Shown here piece after piece: positions 31,301-42,947 of a stretch of 48,980 nucleotides of DNA; within the stretch, counting starts at the first letter, position 1; the number at the start of each line of letters is the position of its first letter. The stretch spans positions 2,772 to 51,751 of the forward strand of contig FN648422.1 in the NCBI GenBank assembly GCA_000310025.1, read 5' to 3'. Under the pieces are notes generated by a model. The model did no database searches and was not told the DNA's origin. It saw only the letters and a program-made list of their open reading frames with translations. Source of the stretch: Ectocarpus siliculosus. Lineage: Eukaryota > Sar > Phaeophyceae > Ectocarpales > Ectocarpaceae. A program made the position numbers and the translations under genes.

Positions 31301-34300
31301 CACAACATTTCCACTATTAATAGCTCTCGTCTCAAAAGTTCCAGAACCAGAACAACTCCCAACCACGACACGCGTCAAATACGAAGTACCTTGAGCACAG
31401 ATCTCTTGCTCTCAAAAATGTCCAGCCCACCAGTCCGACGCTTGAAGTCCTTGGCGCAAAACGCCACCAATCTTTCCGTGAAAACCCCTCCCCCGACGGA
31501 AGCGTCGGACGCCTTCCCCACGATGCTGAGCACGCCGTCCGTGCGCTTCAGCACCGTGGCTTCAACCCCGCCTCCCCCCCAGTCAACAACCACCATTATC
31601 CGTTTTGGCCTGGTTGGAGGGACGGGACACACCGCGACAAAAGGGAGGGAGGCGTATTATTAATAGCAATAGCAACAGCACCAGAAGTAGGAAGAGCACC
31701 AAGATTGCAAATGGTAAATGTAGATGGTGAGAACCAAGCGGTATTTAGACAGGCGTTGTGCCGTCCAAGTACGTGGCTTTCGTGCAAGAGCTACGTCGCG
31801 GCTAACGTTAACGCGCCCATTTTCACAGCAACGCAGCACTAACAATGTTGAGGGTGTGGTTTCACTCAAGCAAGGTAGGCATGGGATGGCTCAGCGGTTT
31901 TGGTCATGATTGGCACAACAAGTTGTTCATGTGCGAGTAGCGTTCAGCGTGTCCTGGCGACATGCAGCTACATCAGGTGCTATCAAACTTACACGTAGTC
32001 CGGGATAGGGAGGTTATCATGATATCATCAGATGAAGGCTTGAACTGCGTTGCAGACGTTTCAGGCACAACGTGCATTTCGCCGCGGCCGTTCGCACCAT
32101 ACAATGCTACCTCAAACCGGTTGACAGGATGGCCAAAAACGACGACGATAGCAGCAGCAGAAGTACCATACAAGTATATCGAAACCTTTCTTTTCGCATA
32201 CACCGACAGTACACGTTCTACAACATACCACGGAGAACAAATCGCACGTACGCTACGGCTGCCTGGAGATACAAGCGTGCATGACAGCAGCACTCACTTG
32301 AACTCCCCTCCGTCCCGACTTGTCCCAACCATCTCGTGGTCGGGTCTATCCAACCCGTACGCGATGGCGGCCGCAACCGAGTCAGACACCACCAGGGAGA
32401 ACGGCAGCCCGGCCTGCTTCCCCACCGTACGGAGCGCCTCCCTCTGCTCCGGGCTGAAGCCCGCCGGCACCGAGATGACGCACCGCCCGACGGGCTCCCC
32501 GGCGAAGGCCTCGGCGATGTCCTTGAGGTGCTCGAACAGGTAGCGGCAGAGGGTCTCGGCCCCGACGACCTTTTCCTCGCCCTTGTGCTGGACTGTTACT
32601 CGGGCCTCGCCCTTGGAATCCACGCTGCATCTGAAGGGGGATGACTCTGAGGAGCGGTGGCGAAGAAAGGCAAGGCGGCGGGAATGGATTTGTCGGTCGG
32701 GTGTGTGTGTGCGTGAAAGGCCGTTCGATTCTTCAAGAAGCGGGAGAGGAAGGGCTGTGCCGTTGCTGGGAATCGACGGTCTGCGAAAGTTACGCCCATA
32801 ATGCTGTACAATGCGCGATTCTACCTTTGAAGCGGAAGTTTTTGTATTGGAAATTAACACCCGTTGATTATGGATGACCTTTGTTGTGGTCTATGCATAC
32901 CATGAAATGCAAGCTTGACTGCTACCGTTTTGTACAGCAGACTTGGAGCACGTGCGACTGACTTGACATGATAGGCCGGGAATATGATGGAGACATTTTT
33001 TGGTCCAGCGTGCTGATGTACCCACGAAAAAGTAAAGAGAGAGGCCTGTGTGTGTTGCAATCCAGTGTGGTACAGTACTCTGGAGGTCAGACAAAGCTGT
33101 TCCTAAAACACGCACCAGCCAGGCATATGAAAGGATAGGAAGGTTGCACAGCAAGAAGGCAACATGGTAAAACATGGTAAAATGTACCTACCTTTTGCTC
33201 ATATGTTCCTTGCCTTCCTTTTTTATCGCGAAAGAAATTCAGCTCCCTCCTCTCCTTGTCGACCAAGAAGTCGATTGTAAGGTTGATTTAATACAATCTC
33301 AGCAACAGGAGTGTGTGTGTGAACCAGAGATGAGGAGACCCTTGTCATGCAGATCGTACATATAATGCACACAGCAGTCGTGGTACCGGTCTAGCGGTCC
33401 ATAGTGTCACAAAATGTTGTAACCGCTATTGAGGGCATCGCCGGTAAAACGGATTGGCAGCTATTTTGTAGTTTGACAATCGAGGTGCAGCCGTGCCACG
33501 AGATTTTGGGACCGCTATTCAGGGCATCCCGCTAAACAGGGACCGGCTAAACCGGGACCACGACTCTGTATGTACATACATACATTTCGAAAAGGCAAGG
33601 TGTTGCTTGATGGTCAGGATGACCGTAAAACTGACGACTTTCGATGAATTTCACAACCTCTGGAGTTAAGTGTGTTTGCAGTAGCATACTACCAGCCCCC
33701 CGCCCCCGCCCCCTCCCCCCGCTGTGGAGAGAGAAGAGAGGCCATCCTTGGGAGAAGTAAGAGGGGGTGATATCCCACGTCACACTGAGGCTCGCCTCTG
33801 CCACAAAATTTTTGAAAAAACACCTGCACCGCCGTTCTTTATCCTTGCCTCTCTCGAGCATGCTGCAGCACGATACAGCGGCCAATTGCTTCTTGGCAGA
33901 GAGGGTCTGCACGTGGCAACGACTAGTCCAATACACGGCCCGTGCAAAATCGACAAGAGACGAAGAGAGTGGTGCAGGTGCCACTTCTCCACAGGGGAAG
34001 AGACTTACACAAGCACACGTACATCACTCGGTGGCATCATCAGTGGCTGCGAGATAAGCAGTCGCCAGGGATGTCTAAACTTCTTGTACTCGTCGCGGCA
34101 GCATTTTCTCTCCAGAGCCACTCACCCAGCATCGCCTTGATGTGAGGCTCCATCTGGTCGTGATTCTGCCCGACCATCCACTTGAAGCCAGTCACGGTGT
34201 TAGCCACGTTCTTGGGCATCTGCGACAGGGCAGCCTCCCCAACCAAGACTTCGCTGTCAGTGAAGGCCACCATTGTGGGAGTGGACCTCAGGCCATGGTG

Positions 34301-34387
34301 GTTCGCGATGACCTCTGGTCGTCCCTGGTGCCACACACCGATATTGCAGTGCGTGCTGCCCAGATCTACACCAACAGCGACAGGCAT
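28336..34387 (-). CDS. Diverged Hsp70-like protein without lid, 570 aa
   Basis: Six exons in coding order: 34387-34126, 32646-32298, 31609-31390, 30503-30275, 29458-29328, 28857-28336. All GT-AG and in phase, ATG to TGA. Nucleotide-binding domain: MPVAVGVDLGSTHCNIGVW (N-terminus), NHHGLRSTPTMVAFTD, VGRCVISVPAGFSPEQREAL, SVAAAIAYGLDR, VVVDWGGGGVEATVLK, CDMNVKISRTRFEDLC, VLLAGGITQMPKV, FPDEAVAIGATTQ. The usual linker (DVTPLSLG-like) is weakened to CPASLGV, then a beta substrate-binding part follows, including ISKGCILPA and EGVLKVEAVTPGG. Members of the family are ATP-driven chaperones of about 640 residues; here the alpha-helical lid and the EEVD-type tail are absent. The second phosphate loop is altered (GGGT to GGGG, with Glu for the following Asp), so ATPase activity may be weak or lost. 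A C-run near 28371-28385 lies in the last codons, so the exact C-terminus is uncertain. Confidence 0.86.
30698..30849 (+). repeat. 76-bp tandem duplication
   Basis: Units 30698-30773 and 30774-30849 are identical except for one base (ATAGGG against ATACGG). It lies in an intron of the Hsp70-like gene and must be recent. Confidence 0.97.
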
Positions 34388-34833
34388 AGCAACTACAGCA
34401 GGGGCAGCCAAAGCGGAGACTGCTGTGCTGCTACTAAGCCTTTTTTGACATTGCCATTGACATTGCCAGTTGGGGGGTACGCAGTTGGTCGTATGTTGTT
34501 GTTGCAGGGGGGAGAGTGCAGAAAAAAAAGAAAATATTTTTTAGCGTGTGTGCACTTCACATCAATCATTCTCACCCAGCCCACAACCCTGCCACCTCTC
34601 TTGCGCGCTCTCTTGTGCTAGCCCGAGAGCTTTGGCGAATCTTGCTCAAGAGCTCGCACCAATACCCTGCACCTCCTGGGTACTCAGGAAAGGCTAGAGG
34701 AAAGAAAGAAGACTTGGACGGCTCGGTTTTCCGCTTTTTCCCCGCCGCCTTCTAGCTCTCTTCGATCTGGTGCGCTTCCTACTTTCCCTCCTCTGTCATC
34801 GCTCTCAAAAGCTCCTCCCTCTCTTTCGAGGAA
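34388..34833. promoter_or_regulatory. Shared divergent promoter region of Hsp70-like and RING genes
   Basis: 446 bases separate the start codons of the Hsp70-like gene (34387, minus) and the RING gene (34834, plus). CT-rich stretches precede the RING start. I see a short direct repeat (TTGACATTGCCA / TTGACATTGCCA-like) near 34446-34470. No convincing heat-shock element (alternating GAA/TTC) was found by eye. Confidence 0.5.
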
Positions 34834-37800
34834 ATGGACGAGTTGTTCGCGCTGTTTGCCAGGGAAGATGACGATGGAGAAGGGCCACCATCGGCCTACG
34901 GCGACGAAGGAGATAAGATAGAGATAGACGTGGCAGAAGAGGAAGAGGAAGAGGAGGAAGAGGAAGAAGAACACATGGAGTACCGCCCAGTGAAACGATC
35001 TCGGTCAGTAGCAGCAGCCGTCTCCCCGGGCGTGCCGGGCGAAGAAGGTGGCAGCAGGCGCGGGGGCAGCGGGGCGGCGGCCAGCAGCGGGCGGCTCAAC
35101 GACCACGAAGAGGCCAAGGAGGTGATCGAGATACTCTCCGACGACGAAGACGCGCAGCCACCACCCGCTCGGAGCGAACTGTTCGAAGACGATTTGAGAA
35201 ACCGTCTCTCCGCCAACCTCGAAGTTGACGCTCCTGCTGTAGCAGCAGCGCCCCTGTTTCAAGACGAGTTCTCAAATCATGTCGTAGGTGCTACTGCTGC
35301 TGACCTCCGTTCTCGCATGCCAACGGGGGGAGGGGCGGCTAGATCGATCGAGCGTGCCGGCGCCGGCAGGGATCCGCGTGGTGGTTTCAAGGGCGATGGC
35401 GCCCTGGCGAAGCCCCCCGGCGGCGGCAGCGGCGGCGTGAAGATCGGGTTTTCGATGATGGCATCATCTGTTGCTGCGAGATCGCACAAACAGGAAATGC
35501 AGCAGACCTCTGCTGCAGCTACTGGTCAACGCGGCGCGCCCGCGGCCGCTGGCAGCGGCGACGTCGACGTTGTCTTAGGGGAGGGCAAGCCTTCGGTGGA
35601 GGAGAAGGACGCTTCGACGCCAGCCAGCAACGGGTCGGCAGGATGGTTGGGAGGCGTCGTGGCCGCAGCAAAGGCAGCGGTGACTTCGACAATCAACCCG
35701 AGCGAAGATGATGTCGGGATCGGCGGGTCAACAGCAGCAGCGGCGGCGGCGGCGGCTTCGCAAGAGTTGCCGCGGAACTTGGAATGCGCCATGTGCTTCA
35801 ATCCTCTGGCCGTGGCGGCGCTCTTCGCATGCGGCCACGGATCCTGCTGGGAGTGCGCTCACGACTGGTGTTCAAGGGTGAGCGCGTCTGTTGTTGCTGC
35901 TGTCGTTATTGCTCTGGGTCTCGTACCACCACAACAAGCACTGTAATGTAGTTCTGCTGTCAACCATGGTGCCCTTGGCCGATCTCGACCCTCCTCTCCA
36001 ACGACCAAGAGATTTCAGTCAGTCGTTTGAGGTGGTGATGCAAGTAGGTGGCATACATGCGGGGATCTGTGTGGGCGCTTCTTTTTTTCCGTGTGGACCA
36101 TGCCACTTCACCCTCTGCTGCTGCACGCGTGGCATGAGCGTCTTGTCCTTTGATCATGGTGGCCGAAAGTTCGCCACAGCAGCACCAGCACGTCACTCAT
36201 CATTAGAACACAGACACACGTTCCGAAGGTTCTTTTCCGAACGTCGATCGATATCCTCCGCTAAACTGCTGCCTGCGGCCTGCGGCGCATATCTTGCCGA
36301 CAAAGTGCGTTGCTGACCCGACGGGCGAACCAAGCAAGGCATCATGTAAGGTATTTTCAAGTACGTCTCAAGCGTGTCGTGCCCGCTGATCGTGCGGATT
36401 CAATGAGAGACAGAAAGCTTTCTGTGCAGCACAAACATACGTGTAGCGTTACTGCTGTTTTTTCAATATAAGAAAAGAAAATTTCTCTCCTCGCGTGTGG
36501 TCGTTCTTGGTCGTTCGAAAGATGCACACATCCACGGAAAATTCGCCGCTCATCTCCGACGACCCTCAGATACGATGTATTTTCGGAGACAGCACCCTTG
36601 CGTGTTGCACATACGACATACATACGACCCGTGGCACCCCAGCGGGGATATTTCTTGTGGCAGAAAAATATTTCGCGTGGATGATACAAGAAAATACGTT
36701 GATAGTATCGTTCATGTGCAAATTCCACGTAAGCCCGGGCATCAATGGACAACGACGTTGACGTTTGCTGCATCATCGATGTCGTCGATAAATTTGTTGT
36801 TTCACGGTATTTTATGTACATGATACGGAAAAATAAAAACAAACACAAAGAAAGACTACCCGTTCGTTCCGTCATTTGAAGTTCCGCCTGCCTCTCCGTG
36901 GAAAGTTGTGGGCTGGGAGTCCAAGCAGGTTGTAGAACATGTCTCCAACAAGATCCGGAGTCCAAGACTGATGACGTGATCCTTTTTTTTTTTCGGCCTT
37001 GAACGTCGCATTCGTGTTGTCTCTCTAAACCCTCTCTGCCCAGTGTTTGTTGGGGATGATGATGTCTTGTGTGGTATTTCGTGGTATTTAGTTGTCCTGC
37101 GTTCGACTTTCATTCCCGCAGAACACGACGGTACACACCTCTGCCCCTGTGCTGACAGAAAATTCACTCATGTATATGAGTTTTTCAGAGACCATGCTCC
37201 ATGCTCCCCTGTTGTCGCGGTCGATGTAAAATGAAGCGCCCACCAATTTAGTGCGTGCTTGCTTGCCTCCTTGGCTTCACCTGACACGCAGATGCGGGAG
37301 CATTCATGTGAATACAGCAATCGGGTTGGCGTGCTGAGAGACAACGTATTCTTTGTGTTGTCATCCATTTCATCATCGGTGCTGCTGCTCATTTCTTCCT
37401 TCCACAACGTTCGGTCTTGACTTCACCCAACAACAGTTGTGGCCCATGTGTTCGGAAAAATACATACACACAGAAAGACCCCTGTGTGCAAATATATTTA
37501 TCGCATATGCATGCGGTACAATAGCATCAAGGGAATTGGCGGTCTTGATTAAGGAAAAATAAATACACACACAGAAAGACTACCCATTCGAGATATACCC
37601 ACAGTCGAACGGGGTGTGGTGGAGTCTTTGCAGGGACTGGAGGAAAACCGGCTGGGTACTGGACTTATTTCGAGTCTTTTTAAGTCTATATACTGATGAT
37701 TTATATCAGTGATGCCAGCTGGTGCGAAGTACAAAAACATCTGTATAGGTATTAAGGAATAATAAAAACACACACAGAAAGACTACCCATTCGAGATATA

Positions 37801-38183
37801 CCCATCTGTATAGGTATCTTGATGTACCGCCCGGCATTTTTCCGTTGAGTATGAGACAACTTGAATATTCTATCACGCGATTTCGCCGACCTTGTAGAGG
37901 TTGACCGGCCTTCTTATGGACGGACCACTTGGGCTACTATTGCCGAATCTATTTCAAGAGCTCCTATGATATACTCTAGGCGAAGGTCACGCCCACGAAG
38001 GACTCTCTTCAATTATCACTCTCTTACTGCTGCTCGGTGAAGCATTTCGAAGTACACCATCAACACGCGAAGGTGACCAGAAAATGTCCCATCTTTAGCT
38101 AGTGTCTTGGTGGCGCAAGCGCGCGACATCCACTGGCCCACCACTGTACTGACAGAATCGAGATTATCCTGCGAACGAGAGAG

Positions 38184-38219
<36 letters not shown>

Positions 38220-41200
38220 AGTCGATCTGCTCGGTATATATTTTTGTTGTATTATAGTTCCCGCCCCTAATCTTCTCATTGAAATGAATCCGTTCCTTGG
38301 AAAACTCGCCGCTTGTTCCTTAAACAAAAGACATGGCCCGTTTCCTTTCTTTCCGCGTTTGTTTGCTGTTTGTGTTTCTACCTGCCCACCTGCAGGAGAC
38401 GAGCTCAACGATGGACTGCCCGACCTGTCACGTATCAGTTCCAAGAAGCGACTTCCGACGATGTGTCGTGCTGGATGAGGTGTGTCACACGTATACTGGC
38501 GTGCTTCCATGCCAAGTTTTGGGCGACGGTTTTCGCCATGTTTTGACGCACCGTTATAAGAAATATTCGGGGTCCTACGGGTGTGTGCCCTTTCAGTAAC
38601 AAACTGGTAAATAGTATGCATAGTGTCACGAAAATAGCTTGTTGGTTTCGATTCCAGCGAGAAGAACGCGGGGAGTGCGTCACAACCGTCTAAAGAAGGC
38701 CAGAAGTCACCAACTCCAAGTAACTCAACCAGACCCGGGGTCTTGGGAGGGCGGTGTTACATGGAACAACCCTTGCAGCCGTGGCAGGCGGTACTTTTGG
38801 TGGAAGACGCAAGAGGCCTACGGTTGGTATACGTACATGTAGCATTGCGCTTGTGGACGATGGTCACGCGTGTTATTGCCGTGTGCCCCATGGTCTGTCG
38901 GCGAACAGACTGCTGTGTCTGGACCGAGTGAAGTTCTCGGCCATGCCCCCCCCCCTCCCCCTCCCCGTTGGCCCTACACAATGTAACTCCATTCCTGTAT
39001 ACTCGCCTTATATGGTGTTTAGGTGGTGGACCGAGCTGTGACTGCCGCGGGCATGGACGATGACGAATGGCGGGCTAGGGTGGAGAGAGGGCAGAAGCTC
39101 GCGAGGGAGGCGGAAGGCCGCAGGCGCAGCTTGAGAGACGCCCAGCGGAGCGCGGAAGACACGATCGCTGAGCAGGCGGCAGAGCTGGAGAAACTGCGGG
39201 AGGAGGCCAAGTCTCGCCGGGTGGGGCGTCGTGCTCTGCGTGCTCAAGACGTGAGGCTTCGTGCGGCCCTTGTGTCTCGAAATGGGCGGTCTGCTCTCGT
39301 CGTGTGTTTGGACGATTTATACATGTGAACGGTCGTGCTTAATGCGGGCGGCTTGGTCAGGAATGCAAGCCTCGCATGCCAAGTATGCGTGGGTGTTGCG
39401 GGCGGAGTTGATCTGTTCGGCCATTGTATGTTATTCACGGGGGTTTCTTCAAGGTGGAGAGGCGGCATCACTGACGATGCGAGACTACGACCTGCTTGCC
39501 GCTGCGTTGTCTTTGCAGGCATATAGTGTTATCTTGTCTCTGACGTTTGTTTCTATCATGTACCAGTAGTCACGATGGGCGCTGCTCCAGCTGCCTCTCG
39601 TCGTGCCTAACTCTTTTGAGACTTTTTTTGTCCCGACTGTCCCATCCACCACCACAATCCCCCCTCCCCACGAAAAGCAGGGCTCCACGTCGTCCATGGC
39701 GGACTTCGGCTTCCGGGTTTTGAACGGGGGCAACCTTACGGGCCGTCGCCGCGGTTTCTTCGACCCGGCCTCTCAGAGATCCGCTGTCGAGGAGTACACC
39801 CGCCGCAGAGTCGAGGAGGCAGCGGTGGCGGCCGGGCCGGCGAGCTCGTCTCGCCAGGCCCGCGTGGCCGCCGCAGGCGAAGCCGCTGCCGCGGCCGCCG
39901 CCGCTTTGGGCATGCCCCCTTCGGCGGCGTACGGAGTGGTGGGACCGAGAGGCCATGCCCACCACCACCCACTTTCGGCGGCGGCGGCGGCGGCGGGGTC
40001 CGCAGGCTTCGGGCACGCGGAGGGGGACCCATGGTTTTCTCTGAGGCCTAGTCAGCCGAACAGGGGGGCGATGGGTGCGATGGCGCCTGGCAGGCGGATG
40101 GCTCGAGAGACGGCCGGGAGGGGCGGGAGCTCCGGCAGCAGGTAGGTTTGGTCTCTTGGGGTCCAGATCAAGCGAACAGTAGTGTGTAGCATCAGTATTG
40201 CTATGTAGATCAGCCTTTCGCACCTGATTGGTCACGAAGGAAAGAGAACCGTCGTTGAGGGTAGCGGGTCATCCGTCACCAGCTTGGTCTCCGTCCGACC
40301 CGACACACCCGAAGTGAGGAGCCTCCGGGTTGGCGGAGCGGCTACCAAATACTCTTGCATGTTGGTAGTGTCATGTATGTCGAGGTATCTAGCCAAATCG
40401 GCCTGTCAAGCAAGGGTTACGGGGGCCCAGGAGGCAGTTGAGTCTCTTGTGGATTGCGATTGCGAAGCGAAGCAAGCTGCGGTGGCGGCGCGCAGCCGCG
40501 TGGACGCAGTTGATACCAATTGTGTGGTCTGGTTGTGTTGCGGTATGCTTTGCAGGCCATGAGCGATACTGAACATTTGTCGTAGTCGGTCCACACTTGA
40601 CCCCCCGCGTCCCCATCCTCACTCCCGCCTCCTCCTCTGCCCTACCACAAGCAGCGCTGGCAGCTCGGCGGCAGCGGCGGCGACTATAGGGCTCGGCCAG
40701 CCGGCGGGGGCGGCGTTGAAGTCGGTGCACGGACACGGGCGGGTGGGCGGCGGCGGTACCAACTGGCGCTCGTCGGCGTACCTCAACCCGGGCCGCTTGT
40801 CCCTGTCGGGCGGAGCAGGCGGGGGCGGGGGTGGCGACCGCACGCGGCTCCACGGCAGCAGCGCCCGCGCGGACCCCCGGGGGGATACCGACGTGAACGT
40901 CGGGCCTGCTGCCGCCGGGACCCCCCTCGAAGGCGGCAACCTGACCAACCCGGGAGGAGGCCCCGGGAGAAGCTTTACGGTGCAAGTCCCGGCTCGATCG
41001 ATTCGCAAGGCGCACGGCCTGAGCGGCCTGCACGGAGGCGGCGCCATCGCGAGCGGGGGCCCCGCGGGATCTGCTGCCGCCGTGGCGGGCACGTTGTCGT
41101 CTTACCCCAACCCTTTGGCGAACGGAGTAGGCCTGGCGCCGCCGCCGTGTTCGTCGCCAAGCCTGCACTACAGTAGCTCCGGCGGGAGCCAGCCTTCGAG

Positions 41201-41441
41201 GGGCGGTGGCGGCGGCGGCGGCGGCGGTGGCTTGCCTTTCGGCGGGCGCACCCACGGGAGGGCGGCGGCGGCGGCGGTGGCACCCTCGCCAGCACCGATG
41301 CTCGACCTTGATGATCTTATGGCCGGGCATGACGATGCTGGCTCTCGGTCGGAGTGGGACGATGTGCTGGCCTCTATTTCTACTCCGATGCAAGCGACCG
41401 ATGACGCCCGTTCGAATTCTCCGGGAGCAACGCGTGGCTGA
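34834..41441 (+). CDS. RING-finger protein with SUMO-interaction-like motifs, 867 aa
   Basis: Five exons: 34834-35877, 38396-38479, 39023-39250, 39681-40141, 40655-41441. Phases agree, ATG to TGA. The C3HC4 RING is split by intron 1: Cys318-x2-Cys321, Cys333-x-His335, Cys338-x2-Cys341, then Cys356-x2-Cys359 (CPTC) from exon 2; joining the exons completes the finger. Before it lie two hydrophobic-plus-acidic stretches, DKIEIDVAEEEEE (about residue 27) and KEVIEILSDDEDA (about residue 95), typical of SUMO-interaction motifs, and a basic RPVKRSRS that may be nuclear targeting. After the RING comes a charged helix/coiled coil (RARVERGQKLAREAEGRRR) and a long low-complexity Gly/Ala/Ser tail ending in an acidic LDLDDLMAGHDD. 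RING proteins are usually E3 ubiquitin ligases; SUMO-targeting is an inference. Acceptor of exon 5 is a tandem AAGCAG, so one Ser may vary. Confidence 0.87.
36827..36867 (+). repeat. Degenerate copy of the GAAAGACTACCC repeat
   Basis: CGGAAAAATAAAAACAAACA then AAAGAAAGACTACCCGTTCG matches the two better copies at 37550 and 37753. RING gene intron 1. Confidence 0.55.
37550..37601 (+). repeat. 52-bp dispersed direct repeat, copy 1
   Basis: TAAGGAAAAATAAATACACA through GAAAGACTACCCATTCGAGA and TATACCCA recurs almost identically about 200 bases downstream. A weaker relative lies near 37454-37487. RING gene intron 1. Confidence 0.85.
37753..37804 (+). repeat. 52-bp dispersed direct repeat, copy 2
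   Basis: Near-identical to 37550-37601, differing by only a few bases in the A-rich part. Confidence 0.85.
38184..38218 (+). repeat. (GA)n microsatellite
   Basis: Roughly seventeen GA units in RING gene intron 1, about 180 bases before exon 2. Confidence 0.95.
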
Positions 41442-42947
41442 GAAATGGTTCCGGTTCTGCGCTTTGACGACAGCGGCAGAGTCGGCTCTGGGGTGTGTCA
41501 TGTTGGAACATGCCCGCTGTGGGAACACGGTTAAAAAACTTCTTTTTTATTATTGTGAATGCAACGCAAGGGGAGAAGGATAGAGTCGGTTGACGCTTCA
41601 AGTGCTGACATCTTGCGTGCGTGTCCCTTACCGTACGCACAAGATCCTGAGGGGGGGCGGGGGCTGCCACTATCAGTGACGCCGTCGCCCCCTTGGTGAC
41701 GGTTATTTCACGGCCCTTGGTTGACTGCTGCCGTGTGTCTCGTCATCGCAGACGCCTTTTTTTCTACCGCTGGAAGAAAGGTTACGGGTCAACGAGAGTT
41801 CCGTGTCTCACTCAGCGCTTGGAGGATCGCTCTGTTTTTTTGTGGTTTCGGAGACGTACATTTTTTGAAGAAAGAATTTTGAATGTCGATGGTTTAGCAT
41901 GAGTGTTTCGTTGTTGTGTTGTGTGAGGTGATTTTTTTAGATTTGAGAGGAACGAAAGTGTGGTGCTTGGGTTGGACTGTAGCATCCTCAGGAAGACAAG
42001 TAGGTGTTGGCGTAAGTTTTGTCGACATTGGATGGTGCGGAACCGGCGGGGAAAAGTAGGCGTTCCGTTAGCAAAGATTTTTCACCTAACGAGAGGCGTG
42101 AAACATCGTAGGGCTAAATTTGTAACACAAGGTTTAGGGAGGACTTCATCCGGGTGAAGTTAGAATCGCGGGGTGCCGAGTAGCCTTTGCTTCAAGAAAG
42201 GCCGGGAGGAATGTTTTGGCCTCTCTTCGGTATTGCAAAACAAAACGTAAGTTTTATTTGTGTGTCCAACGTTCGTCTGGTTAAGTTGTTTTTTTTGTGC
42301 CCAACGTTGGCCTGGTTAGTTGCGAGTGTGCATGTTTAACTGTCGGCTTTCGGGCCACGCTTACATCCGAGTCTGGATCATCTGTCCTTGTCTGTATGCG
42401 CTGTGGTGTAAAAATATGAACACGTGTGAACTTTGGTCCGGTAGCCGTTGGAAGCTAGTGGCTTTCAGCTCCATCGCTGGGTTTGTCCGTCATGGCAATG
42501 AGACCACCAAGGTGCCATCAGGCCTCTGCCCTTGCCACAACCTACCGCGCCGGGTATTTCCTTCAGCTCGGCTCAGGTTTAGCTCCAGTAGATGAATTCG
42601 TACAGCAGTTGCCCGGTCATGGAGAGTCCATTCTTCCCCCCTGCAAATCTTCCGCGTTTAAGACAGTTCGAAAAATATTTTTCCCGGCAAGTCCGTTTAC
42701 CAACAATAATACAGCACTACGTTGGTGCCGCCAAAGCGCGTTTCAAGAACAGGTGTAAAGTTGGAACTACGAGTGGTTGGCTTTTAGGACGCCAACCGAC
42801 GACGGAAGGAAAAATTGTGCTATATGTATGTATATGAAAATAAAGGGCGGGTCTAGTGCTCTCGCTGACTATAACAGCTAACATATTACAGCGCATCGTT
42901 ACCGACGGCTACTTATCCCCCTTCTACTGTAACAACTTTCATGATGA
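41442..42947. other. Intergenic region between converging RING and centrosomin-like genes
   Basis: Holds both 3' untranslated regions. The sequence is T-rich near 41750-42320 and has no supported gene. AATAAA occurs near 42838 on the plus strand; its relevance is unclear. Confidence 0.5.

Noticed and set aside
36357-36965. 202-codon minus-strand frame in RING intron 1
   Set aside because: No domain, no flanking exons in phase, and composition typical of non-coding sequence.
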